From an uncultured Verrucomicrobiae bacterium (lineage in GTDB: Bacteria; Verrucomicrobiota; Verrucomicrobiia; Limisphaerales; UBA1100): a stretch of 64,000 nt of DNA. A program made the translations under genes and the position numbers. The DNA is taken from positions 124,001-188,000 of the forward strand of contig CALKBX010000009.1 of NCBI GenBank assembly GCA_937775205.1, written 5' to 3'. Below the pieces are notes generated by a model. The model worked only from the letters and a program-made list of their open reading frames with translations. It did not search any database and had not been told where the DNA came from. Below are positions 1 through 9,938 of this stretch, in pieces. Numbering within the stretch: position 1 is the first letter of the stretch; the number at the start of each line of letters is the position of its first letter.

Positions 1-673
1 TGCGTTTTCACCAGCTTCGCGCTGGGCGCGTGTGGTGTTCCCGTTCGTCATGGCCGTGGCCGTGGCCGGCGATGATCCACGCGGTTTTCACATCTACAAA
101 CACGCCTTCGTCATCCGCCGTGCCGGTGGCCGCCAGCACGCCGGTCACGTTGAGTTGCAGCGGATAATCGCCCGCGAGGTCAAAAAGATTTTTGCGGTCG
201 GTTTTCAACTTGTCGCCCGGGCTGAGATTCAACTTACGCGCAGCATTCGCGCCCAGCACGCAATCGCCCAAGAGCGCCATCGATTCGCCGCGCGCCATTT
301 GCAGTTCTCGAAATTCAAAATAATCCAGCGACGTTCCCACCACCGGCTGCCCGCCCGCGGTGAACTGCACGTGCAGCGGAATCACGCGCCCGTGCCCCGC
401 TTCGCGCAGCGCGGTGAATTCGCCGTGCGCCACAGTGCCCTCGCTGCGCGCGCGGAAGTACAGCCCGTGCAGCACGAGATCAAACCGGCTGCCGCGCGCG
501 CCCACGATCATCGGGGTGGTTGCCGCGCGGGCGCCCAGTGCTTTGTCGAATGCGTTCGCCGCCCAGTGCGCCGCCAGCGGGAGGTACAGCGACAGGGCAA
601 CGCCGGCCACCATCACGCTTGCGGCCACGCGCCGCCGCCGCAAATACAGCCAAGCGAGCCAGAGGCTATTCAT
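1..673 (-). CDS. ABC transporter permease, MacB/FtsX type (partial, C-terminus beyond window, probable frameshift)
   Basis: The start is taken at the ATG at 671-673, which gives MNSLWLAWLYLRRRR, a basic N-terminus followed by one hydrophobic segment and then a MacB_PCD-like periplasmic domain. The protein would pair with the ATPase immediately upstream in the same minus-strand operon. The reading frame hits a stop at 8-10 after a His/Gly-rich stretch, far short of the roughly 400 residues normal for the family and before the three C-terminal membrane segments. Another frame is open from about base 60 to base 1, so a single-base indel near 20-60 and continuation past the window edge is the likeliest reading. 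The substrate cannot be deduced. The N-terminal assignment is firm; the frame near the edge is not. Confidence 0.7.
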
Positions 674-1344
674 GTGTGGCCTTCGGTTTGTGATATTTTG
701 TGAAATCAATCACGCGGTCGAAGCGGTCCAGCAGCGCGTGGTCGTGTGTTACCATCACCAGCGTGGCTTCGGCGCTTTCGGCTTGTTGGAAAAGTTGGTC
801 GAGAATGCGGGTCTTGTTTTTGGGATCGAGATTGCCGGTGGGTTCATCGGCCAGCAACAGTTCGGGGCGCGGCAATAGCGCGCGGCAAATGGCGACGCGC
901 TGTTGTTCGCCCTGTGAAAGTTCGTCCACGGGGGAATCCAGTTTGTCCGCGAGGTCAAGCCACGCTCGCCTGTTGTTTCACCTGCGACTCGATGGAATCG
1001 TAAACCGGCAGCGCCTCGTTGAGGCGATAGGGTAGCAAAATATTTTCGCGCACGTCGAGGTGCTCCACCAAGCGAAAATCTTGAAATACAAAGCCAATGT
1101 GCCGAATGCGAAACGCGCGCCGGCCGGCATCGGCCAGTTCGTTCACCGGCACTTCGCCCACGGTCACCGTGCCGGATTGCGGCGTGACAATGCCCGCGAG
1201 CAGCCGCAGTAGCGTGGTTTTGCCTGAGCCACTCGGCCCCACAAAGGCCACGCGCGCGCCGGCCTCGATTTGCAAATCGGGAATGCACAACCGGAAGCGC
1301 CCCGGCCCGTATTCGAATTCGAGATTATTGATCGCAACGCGCAT
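666..1344 (-). pseudogene. ABC transporter ATP-binding protein (LolD/MacB-like), frameshifted
   Basis: The sequence encodes a complete 226-codon ABC ATPase in two frames. The first part (1344 to about 975) has Walker [10 protein letters not shown] and a Q-loop in FVFQDFRL. The second part (about 960 to 666) has the signature LSQGEQQR, Walker [13 protein letters not shown] and the switch histidine in MVTHDH. Joining the frames near 958-976 gives the expected 'ADKLDSPVDELSQG' run-in to the signature. An extra base in the sequence explains the break. The gene starts 6 bp after the upstream stop (1351) and overlaps the permease start slightly, so the three form one operon. A sequencing or assembly indel is as likely as true inactivation, because all catalytic motifs are intact. 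Confidence 0.75.
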
Positions 1345-1350
1345 AATGCA

Positions 1351-3144
1351 TCATTGATCCTCGAACTGCCGCACGACGGTTTCGAAGCGCACGCGTTTTT
1401 CGTCCGGTCACCTCAAACGCCACAATCCGCCCGCGGTCTTCCGGCGTGGTGCTGAGGTGGATGCGCGCGGTGTATTCATTCTCGCGCGTGTGAATGTGCC
1501 CCCAATGCTCCACGGTGCCCATGACGCGCCACGTGCAATCCACCGGCAGGCGTGCTCCCGGCCCGGGCGCGGCCATTTCGATGTGGGTGATGCGCACGCG
1601 TTTCACGTGCGCCACGGCGCCGCCTTGTTCCTGCATGCGCAGGCCGGATTGGATTTTCAAAAACAATTCCTCCAAAAGGTCGCCCGTCACGCTGTGGGCC
1701 AGCGCGTCGTACACGTCGCTCTTGTCTCGATAATCATAAGCGCGGTAAATATTTTGCAGCAACGTCGCGGCGTGCGTGGTCACGGCTTCTGGCGTTTGGG
1801 GGGTGGACGGCGGCGGGCGTATGCCAAAAACAACATTCCGGCCAACACGCACGCGCCGCCGGCAATCGTGCTGCCGATGCGGCGCATCGGATGGTTTCGC
1901 GAATAGCCCCGCGTACAGTGCGAGCGCGAGCAAGCGGGGCGGCGATTAAGAAGCGCATAGATTTTTCTGAGATGGATTTTTCGGGAGCGGTCACGAGTGT
2001 GGTATTTGAAATTGTGCGTGGCGGGCGGGTTGCCTTCGCGGGTCCATTCCCAGCGCGGTTGGTCGCGCACGAAGTATTCCTCGGTGGGATCTTTTTCGTG
2101 GTCGTACACGACCGAGCGGAGAAAGGGCGCGGCTTCCTGGAAGGAATCCCAAGTCAAACGCACGCGATTGGGCGGGGCCTTGGCGGGGTAAACGAGGATG
2201 ATGCCGAGCCGCGCTTGATAGGCGCTCACGCGGCGGGGTTCGGCGTTTTGCGCAAAGTCGCGGATATCGAGGCCGAAAAACTGCAGTCGCTGCAGAATAG
2301 GCTGCACCGGCACGCCGTCGATTTCCACGGGGTTGCGGCCGCGAAACCATTCGGCGATTTTTTGGCGGGCGGCTTCCTGTTCAGCGACTTCGAGAAATTC
2401 CGGATTGGCGCGCGGGAGTGGCAGCCATTTTTCGAAGGTCAACAGCGGCACCAAAATTTCGTGGCGCACTTCGCGGTCGGTCAAATAAATGTACGAATAC
2501 AATCCGCTGTAGCTGGTGATGCCTAGGCGTTTCTGGAATTCCTCGGCGCGTTTCTTGCGTAGCTCGCGCCAGTTTTGCGGGGCTTGGTCGGGCGGGTTTT
2601 CCCAGTCGAGCGCCACCGTATGCGGCTGGCCGGGCTGGAGCTGCACGGGTTTTTCAATCCACACGCCGGTTTGCAGCGGCATAAATTCCATGATGGAAGG
2701 CACCACGGTTTTTTCGCCGCCGAAGGTTTGGGTGAAGGTGAGGAAAGCGGGCTTGGGTTTCGCGGGCGTGTACTTGAGTTCGTACACGGCGATGAGTTTC
2801 ATCAAATCCTCCAGCCGCACGCCGTCATCGGGGATGACGGAATCATCGCGACTCACCACCGCGCCCTTGAGCGATTGCCCTTGGCCATCGCGCACGGAGA
2901 AATGTTTCAGCAAAAACGCCTCGTGCTTTTTGGCGGCCGCGCGGAGGTCGGCTGCGCTGAAGATTGTTTCGCTGTTGGCCTTGAGCCCGTGGAAGAGTAC
3001 AAGATCTTCAAGCATCACACGGAGCGTCACCCGCACCTCATCCTCGCGGCAATCGGCGAGGGTATTGCTCATGGAAATGGGATGCGCGACGACGGAGGTC
3101 GCCACGCAAAACCACGCCAAGGCGATGACTCGAAGGGGATTCAC
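1351..3144 (-). pseudogene. Secreted or membrane-anchored protein of unknown function, with several frameshifts
   Basis: The N-terminal 400 residues are in one frame: a signal peptide (ALAWFCVATSVVAHP) and a large extracytoplasmic region without a family I recognise. Towards the C-terminus the coding frame changes at least three times. A transmembrane stretch (IGSTIAGGACVLAGMLFLAY) is in frame A. The following conserved-looking domain (QTPEAVTTHAATLLQ, then IYRAYDYRDKSDVYDAL) is in frame B, reached across a run of six G/C at about 1798-1803. The true end, EKRVRFETVVRQFEDQ plus stop at 1351, is in frame C. The exact path around 1890-1960 is ambiguous. The position before an ABC ATPase and permease suggests a partner of that transporter, which is inference only. 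Confidence 0.55.
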
Positions 3145-3200
3145 TGGCGCGGTTTATAGAATAAACAACCGTGTTTCGGAAGCATCAACGTCCCCACCCT

Positions 3201-5030
3201 TCACTTCACCTCAATCACCGCCTCCACCCAATCGCGGAAGTGCATGCCTTTGGAATCCACATCGGCGGTGATGACGTACACGCCGGGTTTTTTTGGCGCG
3301 CGGATTTTCACCTTCACCGCGCCTTCGCCACGCGAGGCGAGTGTGATGGATTTTGCACCGCCCAAAATCTGCAAACCACGAAGGGCGCGCGGGGTCACGG
3401 TAAATTTTCGCGCCACCGGCGAGTGGTTGACGAGTCCGCACCTCCACCTCGCGCATTTCGCCGGGGCGCAGCGTGGTGCCGTACGGATAAAACGTGGCCC
3501 ATCGTTCGTCGATGCCGTAGTTAGGATCATCCCACGGGAGCAACTCGCGCAAAATCCGCGTGCGCTCGGCATAGCGCGTTTCGAGAAACGTCAGTTCCTT
3601 GTCCGAAAACCGAAACACGTGCGGCACGTGTTGGTTGATGAGCCAAGTGTCCTTGGGCAGCGCGCGGATGATTTTGAAACACCGCTTGTAGCCGGCATCC
3701 GGATGCACAAGATTGCGATTAAGCAGGCAATAGTCATCAATGCCCGAGGGCGCAAACGAGTCGCCAATAAAAAACACCGGCTTCGCTTTCGGTCGCTTCA
3801 CCAGCAACGCCCCGTGATAAAACATTTGGCCCGGGAAAAAACGAAACGTGAATTCGTACTCGTGCCATCTCATTTTCGCGCCATCCTCCATCGCCTTCAC
3901 GCGAGGCACCGCGTGTTCGGTGAGGCCGGGCATCAGATAATGGCCGGGGTTTTCCACCACGTCGGCGTACTCGGCCGTGGCATACACGGGGCATTTGAAA
4001 AACTCCGCCGCCGCCTTCACCATTTGCGAATGATCATCGTGCGTGTGCGTGAGAAAAATGCCGTCGATTTTTTTCACCACGCCCCGCGCCACCACATCTT
4101 TCGCGAAATCCAACTGCCGTTGCCCACCGCAATCGAGCAGAAACCCGTGGCCGTTATCCGCCACAATGATGCGGCTGGTGGAAAACTCAATAATCCACTC
4201 CGGCGTTTTCACGTGCAGACAATAGGGCATCAGCTCAATCTTCGCGCCCTTGCCCAACACGCGCTCACCGCAAATACGCATGCGCTCCTCCTTGAAATAC
4301 CAGTGCAACGCGTTGGTGGAAAGATAGTTGCGATACAGCGCGCGCACGCGGGCGATCAGCTGATCGATGGCCGCGTTTGGCTTACGGATGACCGGCCCGC
4401 GCGCGGGATAGATCACATCCAAATTCGTCGCGCGCAATTTTTGAAGGCTTGAAATCAAGTCCGCCAACCGTCCTCCGTAGCCGTGATAGCCGCCCACCTT
4501 CGCCTCCGGGATGGCATCCTGAAAACTATACAAATCAAAAATCTTTCCATCGCCCATAATCAAATCCCCCGTGAACCCCACGCGCCGGCCCTCCACCGTG
4601 CCCACGTACGACACCGCCCCCCGCGTGAACCCCGGCGTGGCCAGCACCTCAGCCGCACCTTGCCCACCGTCACCACATCGCCCTCCTTCACCCACCGCTG
4701 CACCGCGATCGGCTCCACCGGCACCTTCGTGGATTGCTGCGCGTAATAATGAAATCGCTTCTTCGCAAACCCCGTCCAAAACTCGCGCGCCTTTTCAAAG
4801 TGCACGCGCTCCGCCTCCGGCGCAACGATTGCGCCCGCCAACTTTCCGTGCGCATCCCGCCGATGATGCGTGAGCAAAACCGTGTCCGTCCCCTTCACCG
4901 CGCCATAGACCGCCAATGTTTTACCGCTTGAAGTGACGGTGAATTGATTGACGTGACGCAGCCCGAAATGCTGCTGAATCGCCGCGTGCGCCGCCAAGGC
5001 TGTGGTGAGAAAAACAAGTAAAACGCGCAT
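3201..5030 (-). pseudogene. Secreted protein with two metallo-beta-lactamase-fold domains, two frameshifts
   Basis: The start at 5028-5030 begins a signal peptide (MRVLLVFLTTALAAHAA). The first MBL-like domain has 'VLLTHHRRDAHG' in place of the usual HxHxDH, followed by 'TPGFTRGAVSYVG' and 'VGFTGDLI', so it may be degenerate. The second domain has a canonical 'IFLTHTHDDHSQM' and 'FFIGDSFAPSG'. The C-terminus is a beta-rich domain ending 'MHFRDWVEAVIEVK'. Frame changes occur near 4660 (VRLR to EVLATPGF, one base missing) and near 3430 (REVEVR to VNHSP). Without these the gene would encode about 610 residues, intact from signal peptide to stop. It is probably a periplasmic hydrolase of unknown substrate. 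Sequence error is favoured over decay because every segment reads as conserved protein. Confidence 0.65.
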
Positions 5031-5122
5031 CCGCACAGCGTAGTTCGCCGCGCGCGAAAAGCAACCTCGCACGGGATTTGACTTGAAAAATCGGCGCAAA
5101 AACTCCACCAATCCGCCAAGGA

Positions 5123-6310
5123 GTGACGACCCAAACCCCAACCCACCCGTGGCAAACCCGCGGCGAACGCCTCGGCGAAATCAGCCTCGTCCTGATTGGC
5201 TTCACCATCCCGCTTTCCAACGCGCTGTGCACCGGCGTATTCCCCGCGCTGGCGGTGGTGGCGTGGCTGATGCTGCGCGGCTGGCGAGGCGTGCCAACAC
5301 TGCTGCGCGAAAATCGCGTGGCGTTGTTGTGTGTGGCGCTGTTTGCGTGGCTCGGCGTGGCAGCAATCTACGGTGGCGGCAGCGAAGCCTTCGGCATTTG
5401 GAAAAAATATCGTGAGCTGGCGCTGGTCATAATTTACATGGGGCTCGCCGTCACGCTGCCCAACCGCCAACGCGCCGTGACGGCTCTGGCCATTGGGTTG
5501 CTCGTCGCCATGCAAGTGAGTTTCATGCAGGCGGCGGGGATGCTGCCGATGAAACATGGCAACCCCGTCCTCTCCAGTAGCCTCACGCAAGGGGCGTTGA
5601 TGGCGTGGCTGGCATTTTGGCTGCTGCACTATCATCGAAAGACCGGCCTGAAAGGAATCCTCGCGTTGCTGGTGCTGGTGCTGGCAAATTTATTTTTCCT
5701 CGTGGATTCTTCCACCGGCGTCGTGCTGGTGCTGGCGTTGGGATTGCTCTTTGGTTTGCAAACGCTGCGGCGCGCCAAGCTCGCGGTGATGGCCGGCGGT
5801 CTCCTTGCTGTGGTGGCATTTGCGTTTGCGGTGTCGCCGATGTTTCGCACCGCCACCCAAGAAGATGTGAAAGCCGTGCAAGAAATGTTGAATGGGAAAA
5901 CCACCTTCACGCCCACCGGTGAGCGACTGCAATTTTATCGCAACAGCCTCACACTCTTTAGCCAAGCGCCGGTGTTCGGCCACGGCACGGGGCGGTTCCA
6001 TGAAAAATATGCCGAGCACGTGGCGGGAACGAAACAGGTAGTTACCAGCAATCCGCACAACGAATATCTGATGGTGGGCGTGCAATCTGGCTTGGTGGGC
6101 TTGGGGATTTTGGTGGCTCTCTTATGGGCCCTGTGGCGGGCCGCCTCCCGCTGGGAGGGAATGGATCGCTGGCTGGCACAGGGCATGGTGGTGTGGCTAT
6201 CGGTGGGGTGCTGCTTCAATTCCTTTATTTTAGACTCCCGTGAGGGTATGCTCTTCGCCCTGTTGGCGGGCGTGTACGGCGCGGCACCAACGGCGCAAAA
6301 AGAATCATGA
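5123..6310 (+). CDS. O-antigen ligase / polymerase family membrane protein (Wzy_C)
   Basis: The 395-residue protein has about ten hydrophobic segments. The diagnostic part is the periplasmic loop 'TGERLQFYRNSLTLF' followed by 'SNPHNEYLMVGVQSG', typical of the Wzy_C domain of O-antigen ligases and polymerases. It should join or polymerise lipid-linked glycans at the periplasmic face. The start is a GTG at 5123 that overlaps an AAGGAG run, which is an awkward spacing, so the true start is uncertain, but no ATG is available upstream of the first helix. The stop overlaps the ATG of the next glycosyltransferase (ATGA), implying translational coupling. Ligase versus polymerase cannot be decided from sequence alone. 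Confidence 0.8.
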   Translation: MTTQTPTHPWQTRGERLGEISLVLIGFTIPLSNALCTGVFPALAVVAWLMLRGWRGVPTLLRENRVALLCVALFAWLGVAAIYGGGSEAFGIWKKYRELALVIIYMGLAVTLPNRQRAVTALAIGLLVAMQVSFMQAAGMLPMKHGNPVLSSSLTQGALMAWLAFWLLHYHRKTGLKGILALLVLVLANLFFLVDSSTGVVLVLALGLLFGLQTLRRAKLAVMAGGLLAVVAFAFAVSPMFRTATQEDVKAVQEMLNGKTTFTPTGERLQFYRNSLTLFSQAPVFGHGTGRFHEKYAEHVAGTKQVVTSNPHNEYLMVGVQSGLVGLGILVALLWALWRAASRWEGMDRWLAQGMVVWLSVGCCFNSFILDSREGMLFALLAGVYGAAPTAQKES

Positions 6311-7080
6311 GCCAAAAAATTTCAGTTTTCATCCTTGCCTACAATTCCGAGGCCAATATCGGCCTGGCATTGGAGAGCGCACAGTGGGCAGACGAGATTG
6401 TGGTGATTGATTCGCACAGTACCGATCGTACTGGGGCGATCGCTGAAAAGCACGGGGCGCGCGTGGTGCAGATTGATTTTGAGGGCTTCGGGAAGCTGCG
6501 CATCGCGGGCATTGAGCACACGACGCATGATTGGATTTTCAGCTTGGACACGGACGAACGTTGCACGCCGGAGGCGCGGGATGAAATTCTGAAAATCATC
6601 AATTCTGACAACGCCGCCGATGCGTACCACACGCCGCGCCGGAATTTTTTTATGGGTCGGCCGATTCGGTTCAGCGGGTTTTATCCGGACTATCGCCAAC
6701 CGCAACTGTTTCGCCGTGGCAAGATGACCTTCCCGGCTGCGGACCTCGTGCACGAGGGCTACGAGCTGGACGGACGGTTGGCGGAAATGAAATGCGCGAT
6801 CGAGCAGGAGCCCTTTCACAATCTCTCCGAAGTGCTAGTGAAGGCGAATCGCTACTCCTCGCTCAGCGCGGAAAAACTCGCGCGCAAGGGCCGCCGCACT
6901 TCCGGCTTGGGGGCGTTGGTGCACGCGTCGGCGATGTTTTTGAAAATGTATATTCTGAAACTGGGCTTCCTCGATGGACTGCCGGGATTCATTATTGCCT
7001 TCAGCAACTTTGAAGGTATTTTTTACAAATACGCGAAGCTGGCCGAGTTGAATCGCAAGGGCAAACCGCGTGGCGAATGA
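6307..7080 (+). CDS. Glycosyltransferase family 2, KdtX/WaaE-like
   Basis: The 257 residues start with 'SVFILAYNSEANIG', contain 'EIVVIDSHSTDRT' and the metal-binding 'SLDTDERCTPEA', and end with the 'LGFLDGLPGFIIAFSNFEG' region seen in the WaaE/KdtX group of LPS-core glycosyltransferases. This is a cytosolic GT-A-fold enzyme transferring a sugar from a nucleotide donor. Its start codon overlaps the upstream ligase stop, and its own stop is overlapped by the next GT2 gene. A paralogue lies at 33408-34169 with the same C-terminal GFLDG block. Donor and acceptor are unknown. Confidence 0.85.
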   Translation: MSQKISVFILAYNSEANIGLALESAQWADEIVVIDSHSTDRTGAIAEKHGARVVQIDFEGFGKLRIAGIEHTTHDWIFSLDTDERCTPEARDEILKIINSDNAADAYHTPRRNFFMGRPIRFSGFYPDYRQPQLFRRGKMTFPAADLVHEGYELDGRLAEMKCAIEQEPFHNLSEVLVKANRYSSLSAEKLARKGRRTSGLGALVHASAMFLKMYILKLGFLDGLPGFIIAFSNFEGIFYKYAKLAELNRKGKPRGE

Positions 7081-7879
7081 AATGGCTGCCCCGAACATAT
7101 CCCTCATCATCAGCACCTACAATCGCCCGGGCTCATTGAGCAAAGTACTGGCGGGCGTGGCGGGGCAAGTGATGCCGCCGGGGGAGATTGTGTTGGCCGA
7201 TGATGGTTCCGATGAGCTGACGCGCGCGGTGGTGGAAAAGTTGACCGCGCAAATGCCGGCACCGCTGCGGCATTTTTGGCATAAAGATTCTGGGTTTCGG
7301 AAAACTAAAATTCTCAACCAAGCCATTGCCGAGGCGCGCGGAGATTACATTGTGCTGCTGGATGGCGACTGTGTTCCGCATCGTCGGTTTATTGCCGATC
7401 ATTCCCAACTCGCGGAGGGGGGTTGGTGGGTGCAGGGGCGGCGCAGTTTTATTCGCGAACATTTTTCCCCGAGCTTTCAGCCCAGCCGATCGGGGTTTTT
7501 CAACTGGTGGCTGCGCGGCCGGGCGAGTGGGTTGTTCAAGGGCGTGCGTTGGCCACTGTCTTTTATGCGGCACGACCAAGCCCAGCGCGGCATCATCGGC
7601 TGCAACATGGGCATGTGGCGCAAGGATCTCATTGAGGTAAACGGCTTTGATGAAGAATACGAAGGCTGGGGCTTGGAAGATTCCGACTTAGGCAACCGTC
7701 TGTACCATTTGGGCCGCCATCGCAAACTCGTTTATGGCCGCGCCATTATTCATCACCTCAACCATGTGGAAATCCCGCGCGATGAACTACCCTCCAATCA
7801 TGATCGTCTGTTGACTACGCGCAAGGAGCGCCGCGTGAAATGTGCCCATGGCCTCAACCAGCATCTCAACAACGACTGA
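7070..7879 (+). CDS. Glycosyltransferase family 2 with C-terminal galactosyltransferase-like domain
   Basis: The first half is GT2 ('SLIISTYNRPGSL', 'IVLADDGSDE', 'YIVLLDGDCVPH'). The second half has 'GCNMGMWRKDLIEVNGFDE' and 'GWGLEDSDLGNRL', the Glyco_transf_7C/chondroitin-synthase-like metal and acceptor region. I chose the GTG at 7070 because AAGGG at 7057-7061 lies 8 bases ahead of it, giving an 11-base overlap with the previous gene; the ATG at 7082 is a possible alternative. The enzyme probably adds a hexose or N-acetylhexosamine to the glycan made by this operon. Confidence 0.85.
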   Translation: MANEMAAPNISLIISTYNRPGSLSKVLAGVAGQVMPPGEIVLADDGSDELTRAVVEKLTAQMPAPLRHFWHKDSGFRKTKILNQAIAEARGDYIVLLDGDCVPHRRFIADHSQLAEGGWWVQGRRSFIREHFSPSFQPSRSGFFNWWLRGRASGLFKGVRWPLSFMRHDQAQRGIIGCNMGMWRKDLIEVNGFDEEYEGWGLEDSDLGNRLYHLGRHRKLVYGRAIIHHLNHVEIPRDELPSNHDRLLTTRKERRVKCAHGLNQHLNND

Positions 7880-7881
7880 CC

Positions 7882-8901
7882 ATGCGGATCGTACAAATCG
7901 TCCGCCGCTTTGGCCCCGTCGGCGGAATGGAAACCTATGCCTGGCAACTCACCCGCGCGCTCGCGGCCAGCGGGCGAGCGGTGCAAGTGGTGTGCGAAAC
8001 ACAGGAAACCGAAGCAATGCCCGGCGCCACCGTGGAAGCCTTGGGTGGCACCAATCCATTTCCCCGCTGGCGGCATCATCTGCGTTTTAGCCGCAGAGTA
8101 GCCGATTACCGGCAACAACATTTCCAACCCGGCGATCTTTGGCACAGCCACGAATTCGTCACCTGCGCCGAGGTGGGCACCTTTCATTCCACCGTCCACG
8201 GCGCCGGCGAAACCCGCGCCTGGCGCAAGCGCCTCGACCCCACCTGGCACCTCAACCGTTGGCTGGAAAACCGGGTGATGGCTTCGCGCCAGTTAGTGCG
8301 AATGGCGGCCGTTTCCAATTTAGTGCGAGAACAACTCCTGCGCGCACATCCAAAGCAAGCGCACAAACTCGCCGCGCACATCTCGCCCGGAGTGGTTCCC
8401 GTGGAAAACGCAACCCCAATCCCCACCAAACCTATCCTCGGATTCATCGGCCGCGAATGGGAACGCAAAGGCCTGCGCCGCGTGCTCGAAATACTCCGAG
8501 CCATCCCCGAGGCCAAGCTCGTAATCGCCGGCGTGCCCCGCGAAGAGGTCGCTCGCCTCCTCGCGGGATTGGAAGACCGCGTAGAATTGCTGGGTTGGGT
8601 TAAAGATCCCGACGAATTTTACAGCCGCATCCGATTATTGGTGCACCCCGCCAAACTCGAAGCCTACGGAATGGTGGTGGCCGAGGCTTTGGCGCGGCGT
8701 ATTCCAGTTTTGGTCTCCGAAGCCACCGGCGCAGCGGCCGAAGTGGGCACCGCCGGACACGTGCTGCCGCACACCGCCCCCGCGTCGCAATGGATTCAAG
8801 CCACCCGCGATCTGCTGGCAACTCCGTCCAGCAAATTCCCGCCCCTCCGCACATGGCCCGAAGTCGCCGCCGATTACGAATCGTTCTACACTGAAATCTA
8901 A
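7882..8901 (+). CDS. Glycosyltransferase family 4
   Basis: The start is placed at 'MRIVQIVRRFGPVGGMETY', an ideal GT4 N-terminus with the donor-side glycine-rich loop, two bases after the upstream stop. The C-terminal Rossmann domain has 'ILGFIGREWERKGL', 'VELLGWVKDPDEFY' and 'LVHPAKLEAYGMVVAEALA', the EX7E-type region. The protein is 339 residues, slightly short for GT4. It is a retaining GT-B glycosyltransferase in the same transcription unit as the two GT2 enzymes. Sugar specificity is not deducible. Confidence 0.85.
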   Translation: MRIVQIVRRFGPVGGMETYAWQLTRALAASGRAVQVVCETQETEAMPGATVEALGGTNPFPRWRHHLRFSRRVADYRQQHFQPGDLWHSHEFVTCAEVGTFHSTVHGAGETRAWRKRLDPTWHLNRWLENRVMASRQLVRMAAVSNLVREQLLRAHPKQAHKLAAHISPGVVPVENATPIPTKPILGFIGREWERKGLRRVLEILRAIPEAKLVIAGVPREEVARLLAGLEDRVELLGWVKDPDEFYSRIRLLVHPAKLEAYGMVVAEALARRIPVLVSEATGAAAEVGTAGHVLPHTAPASQWIQATRDLLATPSSKFPPLRTWPEVAADYESFYTEI

Positions 8902-8951
8902 AAATAACCCTTTGACTCCGCCGCAACAAATCTGATTTGCTGGCCCCGCCA

Positions 8952-9899
8952 ATGAACAAGTGGGATAACAAACGTGTGCTAGTCACCGGCGGGGCAGGCT
9001 TCCTCGGCTCGCACTTGTGCGAACGCCTGATTGATGCTGGGGACGAAGTGCTGTGCGTAGATAATTTTTTCACCGGCCGCCGCGCCAACATCGCGCATTT
9101 GCTGGAACACCCCCACTTCGAGTTGCAGCGGCACGACGTGACCTTTCCGCTTTACGTGGAGATCGATGAAATCTACAACCTCGCCTGCCCCGCCTCGCCC
9201 ATCCATTACCAGCATGATCCCGTGCAAACCACCAAGACCAGCGTGCACGGCGCCATCAATATGCTCGGTCTGGCCAAGCGCGTGGGCGCGCGCATTCTGC
9301 AAGCCTCTACCAGTGAAGTATACGGCGATCCAACCGAGCATCCGCAAACCGAGGCTTACTGGGGCAACGTCAACCCCATCGGCATTCGTTCCTGTTACGA
9401 CGAAGGCAAGCGTTGTGCCGAGACATTGTTTTTTGATTACCATCGCCAGCACAAACTAGAAATCAAAGTCGCCCGCATCTTCAACACCTACGGCCCCCGC
9501 ATGCACCCTGAAGATGGCCGGGTGGTTTCCAACTTCATCATGCAGGCCCTTCGCGGCGAGCCCATTACAATATATGGCGACGGCTCCCAAACTCGTTCCT
9601 TCTGCTACGTGGACGACCTCGTCGAGGGCCTCATCCGCCTCATGGCCTCGCCCCCCGAATTCACCGGCCCAGTGAACCTCGGCAACCCCGCCGAATTCAC
9701 CATCCGCCAACTCGCCGAGCAAGTGTTGGCCTTGGTGGGCGGCGCCTCGAAGCTGAACGAGCAGCCCCTGCCCGAAGATGACCCCAAGCAACGCCAGCCG
9801 GACATCACCCTGGCGCAATCGCAATTCGGGTGGGAACCGAAGGTGGAGTTGGAGGAGGGGCTGCCCAGAACGGTGGAATTTTTTTCAACAATTGCTTGA
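8952..9899 (+). CDS. UDP-glucuronate decarboxylase (UDP-xylose synthase), extended SDR
   Basis: The 315-residue protein begins '[19 protein letters not shown]', has '[13 protein letters not shown]', the catalytic '[13 protein letters not shown]' (Tyr-X3-Lys), '[11 protein letters not shown]' and '[11 protein letters not shown]', all hallmarks of UXS. It oxidises, decarboxylates and re-reduces UDP-glucuronate to UDP-xylose using bound NAD. The ATG at 8952 is chosen over an upstream TTG at 8937 because family members start at this point. It supplies a pentose donor for the neighbouring glycosyltransferases. The glycan therefore probably contains xylose or a derivative, which is inference. Confidence 0.9.
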   Translation: MNKWDNKRVLVTGGAGFLGSHLCERLIDAGDEVLCVDNFFTGRRANIAHLLEHPHFELQRHDVTFPLYVEIDEIYNLACPASPIHYQHDPVQTTKTSVHGAINMLGLAKRVGARILQASTSEVYGDPTEHPQTEAYWGNVNPIGIRSCYDEGKRCAETLFFDYHRQHKLEIKVARIFNTYGPRMHPEDGRVVSNFIMQALRGEPITIYGDGSQTRSFCYVDDLVEGLIRLMASPPEFTGPVNLGNPAEFTIRQLAEQVLALVGGASKLNEQPLPEDDPKQRQPDITLAQSQFGWEPKVELEEGLPRTVEFFSTIA

Positions 9900-9938
9900 G
9901 GGGCATGAACACAAGCGATAGCGAAGTATCCTGACGCA

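Noticed and set aside
32-703. Long plus-strand frame opposite the ABC permease
   Set aside because: Its composition (Arg/His-rich) is typical of an antisense shadow in GC-rich DNA, and the minus strand carries the conserved permease.
1780-1830. Programmed ribosomal frameshifting at the C/G homopolymer
   Set aside because: The same kind of break occurs in six genes of different families, mostly away from slippery sequences, so indels are a simpler explanation.
3244-4452. 402-codon plus-strand frame
   Set aside because: It is antisense to the MBL protein, has no domain motifs and is His/Arg-rich.
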